From NCBI RefSeq assembly GCF_043945595.1, contig NZ_JBIFNP010000001.1, positions 3,720,001-3,784,000 of the forward strand: a stretch of 64,000 nt of DNA. Direction: 5' to 3'. Below the pieces are notes generated by a model. That model was not told the DNA's origin. It worked only from the letters and a program-made list of their open reading frames with translations, and ran no database searches. The DNA comes from Paenibacillus_S sp043945595. Its GTDB lineage: Bacteria > Bacillota > Bacilli > Paenibacillales > NBRC-103111. Of the stretch, positions 56,813 to 64,000 are shown piece by piece. Every line of letters starts with the position of its first letter. Positions within the stretch are counted from its first letter, which is position 1. The translations under genes were made by a program, and so were the position numbers.

Positions 56813-57763
56813 ATGGGAAGCTCATTACGCAAGGTTGCCATCGTCGGAGTCGGTTATGTCGGAGCCAGCTGTGCCTACGCCTTAATCAACCAGTCGATCT
56901 GCGACGAGATCATGCTGATCGACCGCACCCCGGACCGCGCTTATGCTCAAGCGCTGGACTTATCGCACTGCATGGACTTCACGCATTCACGCACCAAAGT
57001 GTATACAGGAACCTACGAGCAGTGCAAGGACATGGATATCGTCATCCTGTGCTCCGGGGCCACACCTCCGAACAGCAAGAACCGGCTTGATGCGCTGGAG
57101 CTGGCCCAGGACATTCACAAGCCGATGATCAAGCAAATTATGGCCAGCGGCTTTCAAGGCGTGTTCCTCGCGGCAGCCAATCCGGTCGATCTTGTCACTT
57201 ACATGGTGTGGAAGCTATCGGAGCTTCCCCGCCATCAGGTTCTAGGCACCGGCACCTCGATCGACTCCTCCCGCCTAAAAACGCTGCTCTCCAACTATTT
57301 GCCGGTAGATCCGCGGAGCGTGCAGGGCTATGTGCTCGGCGAGCACGGTGAATCCCAATTTCCTTGCTGGTCGCATGTCACGATCGGCGGTAAGCCTATC
57401 CTCGATATTCTCGCACAGCATCCGAAGCGGTTCGGACATATGAACCTGGAGGAAATTGCGCTGCAAACCAAGGATGCAGGCTGGGAAATATACAGCCGCA
57501 AAGGCTCCACCCATTACGGCATCGGCAATGCGCTTGCTTATATTACCCGCTCGATCCTCAATGACGACCACAAAGTTATTGCCGTATCCGCCATTCTGGA
57601 TCAGGAATACGGACAAACGGATTTATGCGCGGGCGTCCCGGCCATCATCAACCGGCAGGGCGTGAAAGAAATCGTCGAGCTGAATTTGTCGCCCAAGGAA
57701 AAGGATCAGTTCAACTACTCCTGCTCCGTCCTCCGGCAGGCGGTACAAAGGCTTTCTTTATAG
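56813..57763 (+). CDS. ldh: L-lactate dehydrogenase-like enzyme
   Basis: 316 residues. NAD-binding glycine motif VAIVGVGYVGAS, then LIDRTPDRAYAQALDLSH, the loop with the substrate-guiding Arg (PPNSKNRLDALELAQ), the Asp/Arg pair in TSIDSSRLK and the catalytic His in VLGEHGESQFPCWS. Family: L-LDH/malate dehydrogenase. The loop reads NSKNR where canonical LDHs have GETR, and Gln at the specificity position (usually Q102) is not obvious, so a related 2-hydroxyacid substrate is possible. ATG 56813 has AGAGGGGA upstream. Possible hairpin follows at 57797-57818. Confidence 0.88.
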   Translation: MGSSLRKVAIVGVGYVGASCAYALINQSICDEIMLIDRTPDRAYAQALDLSHCMDFTHSRTKVYTGTYEQCKDMDIVILCSGATPPNSKNRLDALELAQDIHKPMIKQIMASGFQGVFLAAANPVDLVTYMVWKLSELPRHQVLGTGTSIDSSRLKTLLSNYLPVDPRSVQGYVLGEHGESQFPCWSHVTIGGKPILDILAQHPKRFGHMNLEEIALQTKDAGWEIYSRKGSTHYGIGNALAYITRSILNDDHKVIAVSAILDQEYGQTDLCAGVPAIINRQGVKEIVELNLSPKEKDQFNYSCSVLRQAVQRLSL

Positions 57764-57796
57764 TTCCGCAGGATGAACCCAAGAGCAGCCAAAATA

Positions 57797-57818
57797 ACCC
57801 CACAAAGTGGGGCTTATG
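57797..57818. terminator. Weak hairpin downstream of ldh
   Basis: CCCCAC / GTGGGG around AAA (57798-57812), with only a short T stretch. Possible terminator for ldh. Confidence 0.4.
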
Positions 57819-57878
57819 CTTCGAGGCGGACTCATGTACTTTGCGGGGACCCCGAAATTTTATAAATTCTATGATGTC

Positions 57879-57951
57879 AAAAAAAGCCCGGCGCCTCCGC
57901 GCGGCCGCTTCCGCTTAAAAGCAGAATCGGCCAGCCGCGGAGCGTCCGGGC
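57879..57951 (-). terminator. Large terminator after the PASTA protein gene
   Basis: Long GC-rich stem GCCCGGCGCCTCCGC (57886-57900) / GCGGAGCGTCCGGGC (57937-57951) followed by a seven-base T run on the minus strand, 16 bases past the stop. Confidence 0.85.
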
Positions 57952-57966
57952 ATGTCTACGTTCCGG

Positions 57967-59340
57967 TTATTGTCCTTTGCTTACCCAAAACTTAATGTTA
58001 TCCCCTGAATGAAGCTGCGTATTCGGCACGGGCTCCTGCTTGAATACCGTATTGTTCGCCTGATCGCTCGCCTCAATCACAAATTCATAGTGCAGGCCGT
58101 AAGCCAAAGCCTGCTTCTCCGCTTCCTCCCGGCTCAGTCCGATCAGGCTGGGCGCCTGGACAGGCTCTCCGGACGCGGGCGGCTTCTCCGGCGACGGTTC
58201 CGGCTTCGTTTCCTTAGGCGCAGTCTCCGCCGGCTGCTGCGTCTGCGGCGTGGCCGGCACCTGCTCGGCAAACGACGGATCTTCGCCGCGGTTCGGCTTG
58301 TGATTATCGATCAATTCGATCAGAATGAAGCCGGCCAAGGCTACAATGCACAGAAACGCGGTACCGAAAATGAGCACCCGCTTAGCCAGCCATCCGACCG
58401 ACCGTTTTTCCTCCGCAGGCTCATCGAGCTCCATCGCCGCCGTTTTGTCTTCGGCCTCATCGCCCTCCGGCTCAGGTGCGGCTGTCCTACGCGCTGCCGG
58501 ACGGGACGGACCCGCGACGAACTGCTTCAGCTCGCGGATGCGCTCCTGCTCCTCGTCCTTATACGGGTTAGGCCGTGCTGCAGACGCGGATGGAGCCTGC
58601 GCCGACGCCGTAGGCGCAGGCTTCACATCGTCCATTCCGCGTTCGCCGCGGAAGCTCAGCTGCTGCCGGAGCTGGGAAGTAAATTCCTTCAGCGACAGCT
58701 GTCCCGCCGATGCCTGGCGAATAATGCCAAGAACCTCCTCCCGCTGCTGAGACTGCAGGTCGCGCAGCGATTCGAGAAGCAGCAGCTCCAGACTTTCCCA
58801 CGACAAGGGGATCGTTTGAGCGCCGGTCAGAAATTGATAGAGCAAACCGCACAGCCCGGTAACGCCCCGGTGGCGCGCAGGCCCCTGCTCCCAGTAATTC
58901 ATGACCACAATCTGATTCTCTTCATTTAACCACAGGTTCTCGGCATGCACGGAGAATTGCGTAATCCCTTCCGCAAACGCTTTTTGCATCGTCACGCTCA
59001 AGCCGCAGATCAGAAGAATGCTTTCCTCGAAGCTCCAGGCCTGCCGGCCGATCTCCTGGGCAAGCGGCTTTCCGCTGCTCGGTTTAAGAATCGCTACGAT
59101 CCGGCTCGACTCAGTGTCCATGCCGAGATCCAGGATATGCATAAAATTTTCGCCGGTAAACTGGGAGGCTTCCCGCAGCTGACGCAGATAACGCGCCGTG
59201 AACGCTTCATCCGGGCTGTCCACCCCATACAAAATCACATGGCGTTTCAATGAAAGATCCGTCCCCAGATAGATCATTCCGCCCGGCAGCGACATGATCG
59301 TTTTCTCTGGTACGTACCGGTTCCCAATGCTACCTTCCAT
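57967..59340 (-). CDS. Membrane PASTA-domain protein with degenerate Ser/Thr kinase-like domain
   Basis: 457 residues. The N-terminal part (about 1-230) follows the PknB-type kinase outline, with YVPEKTIMSLPGGMIYLGTDL like the glycine-rich loop region and a single YDFKDSRKHV-like beta strand (LKRHVILYGVD, VILYGVD at the Lys position is not clearly a kinase Lys). The catalytic HRDxKxxN loop is replaced by FSVHAENLWLNEEN and DFG by VMNYW, so catalysis is unlikely. A charged linker (about 240-320), one membrane helix (VLIFGTAFLCIVALAGFIL, about 325-345) and one extracellular PASTA domain (about 395-457; SLIGLSREEAEKQALAYGL) follow. ATG 59340 has AAAGGGGG. Confidence 0.85.
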   Translation of the reverse strand: MEGSIGNRYVPEKTIMSLPGGMIYLGTDLSLKRHVILYGVDSPDEAFTARYLRQLREASQFTGENFMHILDLGMDTESSRIVAILKPSSGKPLAQEIGRQAWSFEESILLICGLSVTMQKAFAEGITQFSVHAENLWLNEENQIVVMNYWEQGPARHRGVTGLCGLLYQFLTGAQTIPLSWESLELLLLESLRDLQSQQREEVLGIIRQASAGQLSLKEFTSQLRQQLSFRGERGMDDVKPAPTASAQAPSASAARPNPYKDEEQERIRELKQFVAGPSRPAARRTAAPEPEGDEAEDKTAAMELDEPAEEKRSVGWLAKRVLIFGTAFLCIVALAGFILIELIDNHKPNRGEDPSFAEQVPATPQTQQPAETAPKETKPEPSPEKPPASGEPVQAPSLIGLSREEAEKQALAYGLHYEFVIEASDQANNTVFKQEPVPNTQLHSGDNIKFWVSKGQ

Positions 59341-59520
59341 TAGGCTGGCCCCCTTTATCTATCCTTTCGGGAAATGATCGGATGTAAATCCTTTCGCATC
59401 TCATTTATATCGTTCGTAACGCAGTCTTATTTTCCGCTGAATTAAATAAAAGATTTCAGGCAATACAGCGACTTACCCTAAAAGACGCAGACCGAAACAA
59501 AAAAGTTTCGGATTCCGCAG

Positions 59521-60231
59521 CTACAGCACCTGCTGCAGAACCGTGTCCACCTTTTGCAGATGAAGCAGCAGCCTTTTCTCAGCCATAGCCTCATCCTGAT
59601 CGCGGATCGCTTCAAAAATAGCCGTATGCTCCTGCAAAAGCCTTTCCGCGGACGCCAGTTCTCCATAGAACCATAAGGCCCGCGACTTGCCCATGCTCTC
59701 CTGCAGCCGCTGCGTTAAAGACTCCATAATTTGCAGAAACAGCTTGTTATGGCTGGCCGCTGCAATCTGGAGGTGAAAATCGACGTCCGCCTGCTCTCCC
59801 AGCGTTTCGTCAGCCAGCACATCAAGCATCAGACCGATCGTCCGCTCCATAGCGGCAAGATCGCTATCCGTGCGGTTCCTTGCCGCCAGGACCACGCACC
59901 CTACCTCAATATATTTGCGGACCTCCAGCACTTCCTTCAAGGAATCCGTCCCTTCAAAAAGAGGCTGCGCACCTCCCGCCTGGTCCGCCTTCGGCAGCTC
60001 CTTGCTGACGAAGGCTCCTCCGCCATGGCGAATGTCGAGCCATCCCATAGCCTTCAAGGCGCTCAGCGCTTCACGGATCGTAGAACGTCCCAGCTGAAAG
60101 CTGTTCGCGAGCTCCACCACCGAGGGAAGACGGTCGCCCGGCTTCAAATCGTTCGACTCGATCCGCTGAAGGATAGCTTCCATGACCAGATCGGATCCTT
60201 TTTGCGGCTTTACATTCGTAAACTGCTTCAT
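59521..60231 (-). CDS. FadR-family GntR transcriptional regulator
   Basis: 236 residues. N-terminal winged helix (LPSVVELANSFQLGRSTIREALSALKAMGW), then an FCD ligand-binding domain (EVRKYIEVGCVVLAARNRTD through HLQIAAASHNKLFLQI). FadR/LldR-type regulators of this kind respond to hydroxy-acids or organic acids. Divergent from glcDF; a palindrome GTCATCAGATGAC (60291-60303) lies between them, so it is the likely repressor of glcDF. ATG 60231 has GGGGGAT upstream. Intact. Confidence 0.88.
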   Translation of the reverse strand: MKQFTNVKPQKGSDLVMEAILQRIESNDLKPGDRLPSVVELANSFQLGRSTIREALSALKAMGWLDIRHGGGAFVSKELPKADQAGGAQPLFEGTDSLKEVLEVRKYIEVGCVVLAARNRTDSDLAAMERTIGLMLDVLADETLGEQADVDFHLQIAAASHNKLFLQIMESLTQRLQESMGKSRALWFYGELASAERLLQEHTAIFEAIRDQDEAMAEKRLLLHLQKVDTVLQQVL

Positions 60232-60252
60232 ACAATCCCCCGAAAAAAAGAA

Positions 60253-60281
60253 TATACACTTATTCAAGCATACGCTATAAT
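60253..60281 (+). promoter_or_regulatory. Candidate promoter of glcDF
   Basis: TATACA (60253-60258), 17-base spacer and a perfect TATAAT (60276-60281), about 100 bases upstream of glcD. Confidence 0.55.
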
Positions 60282-60290
60282 GAAAGAAAA

Positions 60291-60303
60291 GTCATCAGAT
60301 GAC
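60291..60303. promoter_or_regulatory. Operator-like palindrome between the FadR-type regulator and glcDF
   Basis: GTCATC-A-GATGAC, a perfect inverted repeat starting 10 bases after the TATAAT box, placed to block transcription. It is the best candidate binding site for the adjacent regulator. The match is to the regulator's position, not to a known consensus. Confidence 0.55.
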
Positions 60304-60382
60304 CTGATCTCAATTCTTGTTAGGTCTTGTTGGCTGCTGCTCTGCCAGTAAAATCCATTGATCCAGGGAGGCTGTCCTATTT

Positions 60383-61800
60383 ATGCTGGATGATTCCGTC
60401 CGCCAACAGCTTCGCAGCATTGTCGGCGAAGCCCATTTTAAAGATGATCCCGAAGCGCTTATTTCTTACTCCTATGACGCCACGCCTATGCACCAGTCGC
60501 TGCCGGACGGGGTCATTTATCCCGCCGATACGGCGCAGGTCTCCGCCATCCTCCGGGTAGCGAACGAGCACTGCATCCCAGTCATCGGCCGTGGTGCCGG
60601 CACCAATCTCAGCGCAGGCACCGTCCCGGTAGCGGGCGGACTCGTGCTCGTGATGAACCGGATGAATCGGCTGCTCGAAATTGACCGGGACAATCTGACC
60701 GCGACGTTTCAGCCCGGGTTGAATACCAAGAAGTTCCATCAGGCCGTAGAGGAGCTGGGCTACTTCTATCCGCCCGATCCGAGCAGCATGGTCATCTCCA
60801 CAATGGGCGGCAACATTATGGAATGTGCCGGAGGCCTGCGCGGGCTGAAATACGGCACGACCAAGGATTACGTGATCGGTCTTGAGGCCGTGCTGCCGAA
60901 CGGGGACATTATCCGTACCGGCGGCAAGCTGTACAAGGATGTTGCCGGCTATGACCTGACGAAGCTGCTGGTCGGCTCCGAGGGAACGCTTGCGATCATT
61001 ACCGAAGCAACCGTCAAGCTGCTGACGGCCCCTACCTACAAGAAAACAATGCTCGCCATGTACAAGGATATTTATGCTGCGGCCCGAACCGTATCTAGCA
61101 TCATCGGGCAGCACCGGATTACGCCCTCTACGCTGGAGTTTATCGATAATCCGACCCTGCGCGTCGTCGAGGAATTCAACAAGATCGGCCTGCCGCTGGA
61201 GATGGAAGCAATTCTGCTGATTGAACAGGACGGCTTTAACGAGGACATCATCGACGCGGATATCGCGAAGATCAAGCAGATCTGCATGGAAGAAGGAGCC
61301 GCCGAGGTGCAGCTGGCCCGCAGCGCCGAAGAAGCGGAGAAGCTGATGAAAGCGCGCAGGAGCGCCCTGTCTACCTTGGCCCGGATCAGTCCGACCACCA
61401 TTCTGGAGGATGCTACGGCTCCCGCTCCCATATCGCCGAGATGGTTATCGCGATCAATGAAATCGCCAGGAAATACGGCGTCAATATATGCACGTTCGGC
61501 CACGCCGGAGACGGCAATCTCCATCCTACCTGTACGACCGACGTCCGCAATCCCGAGGAAATTCATCGGGTGGAGCAGGCGTTTGAGGAGATTTTCGAGA
61601 AGGCGATCGCGCTCGGAGGCACGATTACCGGAGAACACGGCGTCGGCGTAGTTAAGGCTCCTTACTTGGAGTGGAAGGTCGGTGCGGCCGGCATTGAGCT
61701 GATGAAAAGCATCAAGCAGGCATTTGACCCGAACCACATCATGAATCCCGGCAAGATATTTGCCAAGCCTTCACGCAAAAGGGTGGTGATCCAGCATTGA
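60383..61800 (+). CDS. glcD: Glycolate oxidase subunit GlcD-like (FAD-linked), frame-shifted
   Basis: FAD-binding PCMH-type enzyme: CIPVIGRGAGTNLSAGTVPV, GNIMECAGGLRGLKYGTTKD and LVGSEGTLAIITEATVKLL, then the C-terminal FAD-linked oxidase domain (FGHAGDGNLHP, GTITGEHGVGVVKAP). Oxidises glycolate or lactate with GlcF. The frame breaks at about 61421-61423: the literal reading goes on out of frame after LEDAT. Adding one C gives ATAPRSHIAEMVIAINEIA and a 472-residue protein. ATG 60383; the TGA stop overlaps the TTG start of glcF. No glcE, as in Bacillus ysfCD. Confidence 0.88.
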
Positions 61801-63222
61801 GTACTTCCGTCCCAACCCAACCAAACGCAGCGCCGCCTGCCCTAAAGACCGGTGCGTCATCCGCCGCTCTTAGAGAACGGATGAAGATCAAGCTGAATTA
61901 TGACGAGCTTACGAACTGCATGCGCTGCGGCTTCTGTCAGCCCGCCTGTCCTACGTTCCAGGAGACCGGCTATGAAGCGGCCTCTCCGCGCGGGCGTATC
62001 GCCTTAATGAAAGCCGTAACCGACGGCCTGATGGAGCCCGACGCTTCCTTCAGGCAGCAAATGGACTTATGCCTCGGCTGCCGCGCCTGTGAGCCCGTCT
62101 GCCCGGCCGACGTGAAATACGGCCAGCTGCTGGAGCAGACCAGGGCCGTGCTCGAAGAGCAGCCGGAGCACCGCTGGTGGGTGCGCATCGCCCGCCAAGC
62201 CGCTTTTAAGCATGTGTTCCCGAGTCCGAAGCGCATGCGGCTTGTAGGCGGCGCATTGAAGGTGTATCAGCGCTCCGGACTGCGCGCTTTGGCCCAGGCT
62301 TCGGTACTGAAGCTGTTTCCCGACTCGATGCGTCAGATGGAGGCCATTCTTCCTCCCGCCGCTTCGAAAGGCGTCGTCGAGCAGCTTGGCAGCTTTTACC
62401 CGGCCAAGGGCGAGGCGATTGCCACCGTCGGCATGTTCCGCGGCTGCGTTATGGATATTCTGTTTACGGAAACGAATATCAACACGGTCAAGCTGCTGTC
62501 GGAAGCCGGCTTTAACGTCGTTATACCCGAAGCGCAGCAGTGCTGCGGCGCGCTCCACGCCCACAGCGGGGAGCTTGAGCAGGCCAAGCAGCTGGCCAAG
62601 CAGAACATCGCCGCCTTTAAGCAGGCGCAGGTCGATTATATTGTATCGAACGCCGGCGGCTGCGGCGCCCTCCTGATTGAATACGATCATCTGCTGCATG
62701 AGGATGCAGAGTGGAGTCTCGACGCGCAGTGGTTTGCCGACCGCGTGAAAGATGTATCGCAAATCGTGATGGAAAAAGGCCGCTTAGCCGCCCTGTTCCC
62801 TCCATCCGGCCAAGCGTCTGCCAAGAACACGAATTCAGCCGGGACCAGTGTCGTCCTCCAAGCTGAAAGTCACGTACCAGGACTCCTGCCATCTCCGTAA
62901 TGTCATGAGATCCGGGAACGCTCCGCGGGATTTAATCAGCCGGACGGCCGACATTACCTTCGTCGAGCTTCCGGAAGCGGACCGCTGCTGCGGCTCGGCG
63001 GGCATTTACAATCTGGTCCAGCCGGAAATGTCCATGCAGATCCTGGATCACAAGATGGAGCATGTCAAGCATACGGAGGCTCATGTGCTGCTCACAAGCA
63101 ATCCCGGCTGCCTGCTGCAGATGAAGCTGGGTGCGGAACGCGAGAACCTGTCCGACCGGTTGAAGGTGATGCATGTCGTCGATTTCCTTCATGAACGGCT
63201 GCAGGCCTCTTCCATAAAGTAA
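61797..63222 (+). CDS. glcF: Glycolate oxidase iron-sulfur subunit GlcF-like, frame-shifted
   Basis: Two 4Fe-4S ferredoxin motifs at the N-terminus (CMRCGFCQPACPT and CLGCRACEPVCPA) and two CCG domains (QQCCGALHAHSG and DRCCGSAGIYNLVQP). Partner of GlcD. The frame breaks at 62858-62859: the first reading ends QAESHVPGLLPSP; removing one C gives SVVLKLKVTYQDSCHLRNV and a protein of about 474 residues. Start is TTG 61797, overlapping the glcD stop (TTGA) with GGGTGGTGAT upstream. Electrons probably pass to the respiratory chain. Confidence 0.9.
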
Positions 63223-63320
63223 CATCCAGCTGTAGACCTCATCTGTCATGTAATGCGCAGCTCTCTGACCTCGTCCGTGAAGTAACGCACTAGCAGCCCG
63301 CCGGAAGAAATACAGGTAAA

Positions 63321-63368
63321 AAACAAAGGCACTCGCGACAACAAGTTGTCCGAGTGCCTTTGTTTTTG
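63321..63368 (+). terminator. Terminator after glcDF
   Basis: Stem AAAGGCACTCG (63325-63335) / CGAGTGCCTTT (63351-63361) with an inner CAAC/GTTG pair, then a T run. The remaining sequence to 63566 has no clear gene. Confidence 0.9.
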
Positions 63369-63566
63369 TATATAAATGGTAATTATTTACATTTACCTCA
63401 AGGGGCGTACCCTAGCCTTAGAATATCTTATCCGAAACAAAAAGTCTATTCTTTTTTCGAATTATCTTTTATAGTTTAATAGCTGCTTCCGCGGGGCGGC
63501 AATAGATCAAGGACCACACTCCCGGCTTCATACAACCGGGATTCGGTTTACAAAGGAGAATGGCAG

Positions 63567-64000
63567 ATGAGGATCGGCAAACGGAGTTTGGGCGGCCTGG
63601 AAGTGTCCGCTATCGGACTTGGATGCATGGGTATGTCTGAATTTTATGGAGTAACGGATGAAGCCGAATCGATTGCCGCCCTGCATCAGGCGCTGGATTT
63701 GGGCATTACTTTGTTCGATACCGCGGATATGTACGGAATCGGCGGAGCGAATGAGACGCTGATAGGCAAAGCTTTAAAAAACCGGCGTTCGGAAGCGTTA
63801 ATCGCCACCAAATTCGGAGTCGTCCGCGATGCGGAAGGAAACATATCGGGGTTCGACGGGACGCCTAAGTATGTTAAAAAAGCCGCGGAAGCCAGCTTGC
63901 GCCGGCTGGGCATGGACCATATCGACTTGTACTACCATCATATGCCCGATCCCGATGTCCCTGTCGAGGAAACCGTCGGAGCCATGGCCGAGCTGGTACA
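63567..64000 (+). CDS. Aldo/keto reductase, partial (C-terminus beyond window)
   Basis: First 144 residues of an NADPH-dependent aldo/keto reductase of the YhdN/PhdA-type group. N-terminus GGLEVSAIGLGCMGMSEFYG, catalytic Asp/Tyr in LFDTADMYGIGGANE, Lys in LIATKFGVV, and helix ... LRRLGMDHIDLYYHH with the conserved His. Reduces aldehydes or ketones. ATG 63567 has AAAGGAG 8 bases upstream. The rest lies past the window edge. Confidence 0.88.
   Translation, partial: MRIGKRSLGGLEVSAIGLGCMGMSEFYGVTDEAESIAALHQALDLGITLFDTADMYGIGGANETLIGKALKNRRSEALIATKFGVVRDAEGNISGFDGTPKYVKKAAEASLRRLGMDHIDLYYHHMPDPDVPVEETVGAMAELV

Noticed and set aside
1..64000. CRISPR arrays, prophage or insertion sequences
   Set aside because: No regularly spaced repeats, phage structural genes or transposase motifs were found on either strand.

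Overview
The window looks like a chromosomal segment of a spore-forming, Gram-positive bacterium of the Paenibacillaceae, most like Paenibacillus. The evidence is three separate GerA-type spore-germination operons, a LysM/GH18 spore-lytic-type enzyme, strong AGGAGG-type ribosome binding sites with many TTG and GTG starts, an SR1P peptide gene, and a YesMN-style two-component/ABC-sugar locus. No rRNA, tRNA, CRISPR array, phage or transposase gene was seen. Most genes lie on the minus strand.

Layout. 1-2000: end of an SDR oxidoreductase, a YciI protein and a DUF1835 protein. 2100-7900: LysM-SH3-GH18 enzyme and germination operon 1 (A-C-small-B). 8000-13200: SR1P, a stop-interrupted small ORF, a DUF1275 membrane protein, an MreB paralogue, a VOC protein, an MFS exporter and a small membrane protein. 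13200-17400: germination operon 2 (A-C-small-B). 17500-25000: a palindromic repeat, a SARP-type response regulator overlapping a very large hybrid kinase, a CheY-like protein and an acyltransferase/SGNH fusion. 25100-33300: MFS, GNAT, YihY, a secreted protein, SDR, lipoate ligase and a beta-propeller lipoprotein. 33300-37600: germination operon 3 (A-B-C-small). 37700-46200: oligogalacturonide lyase, MATE, Dabb, YdeI, prohibitin, DJ-1-like, a GH43-like propeller enzyme, GNAT, and two more repeat copies. 46300-56600: a glycan-utilisation locus (SGNH, FAD oxidoreductase, GH130, two permeases, binding protein, response regulator, sensor kinase). 56800-64000: lactate dehydrogenase, a PASTA pseudokinase, a FadR-type regulator divergent from glcDF, and the start of an aldo/keto reductase.

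The dominant oddity is 15 single-base frameshifts in 13 conserved genes, plus one in-frame TGA in a fourteenth gene. Each frameshift is repaired by adding or removing one base, almost always in a short G/C run or an A/T run, and the repaired genes have normal family lengths with no further lesions. Sequencing or consensus indels are the simplest explanation, and gene-loss conclusions should not be drawn from this sequence alone. For these genes I give one entry spanning the whole locus and state where the frame breaks.

The most interesting biology is a three-copy intergenic palindromic repeat, a PASTA protein with a degenerate kinase domain, a hybrid kinase carrying two complete kinase modules coupled to a SARP-type regulator, and a GH130/FAD-oxidoreductase/SGNH locus that may act on a decorated mannoside-like glycan.
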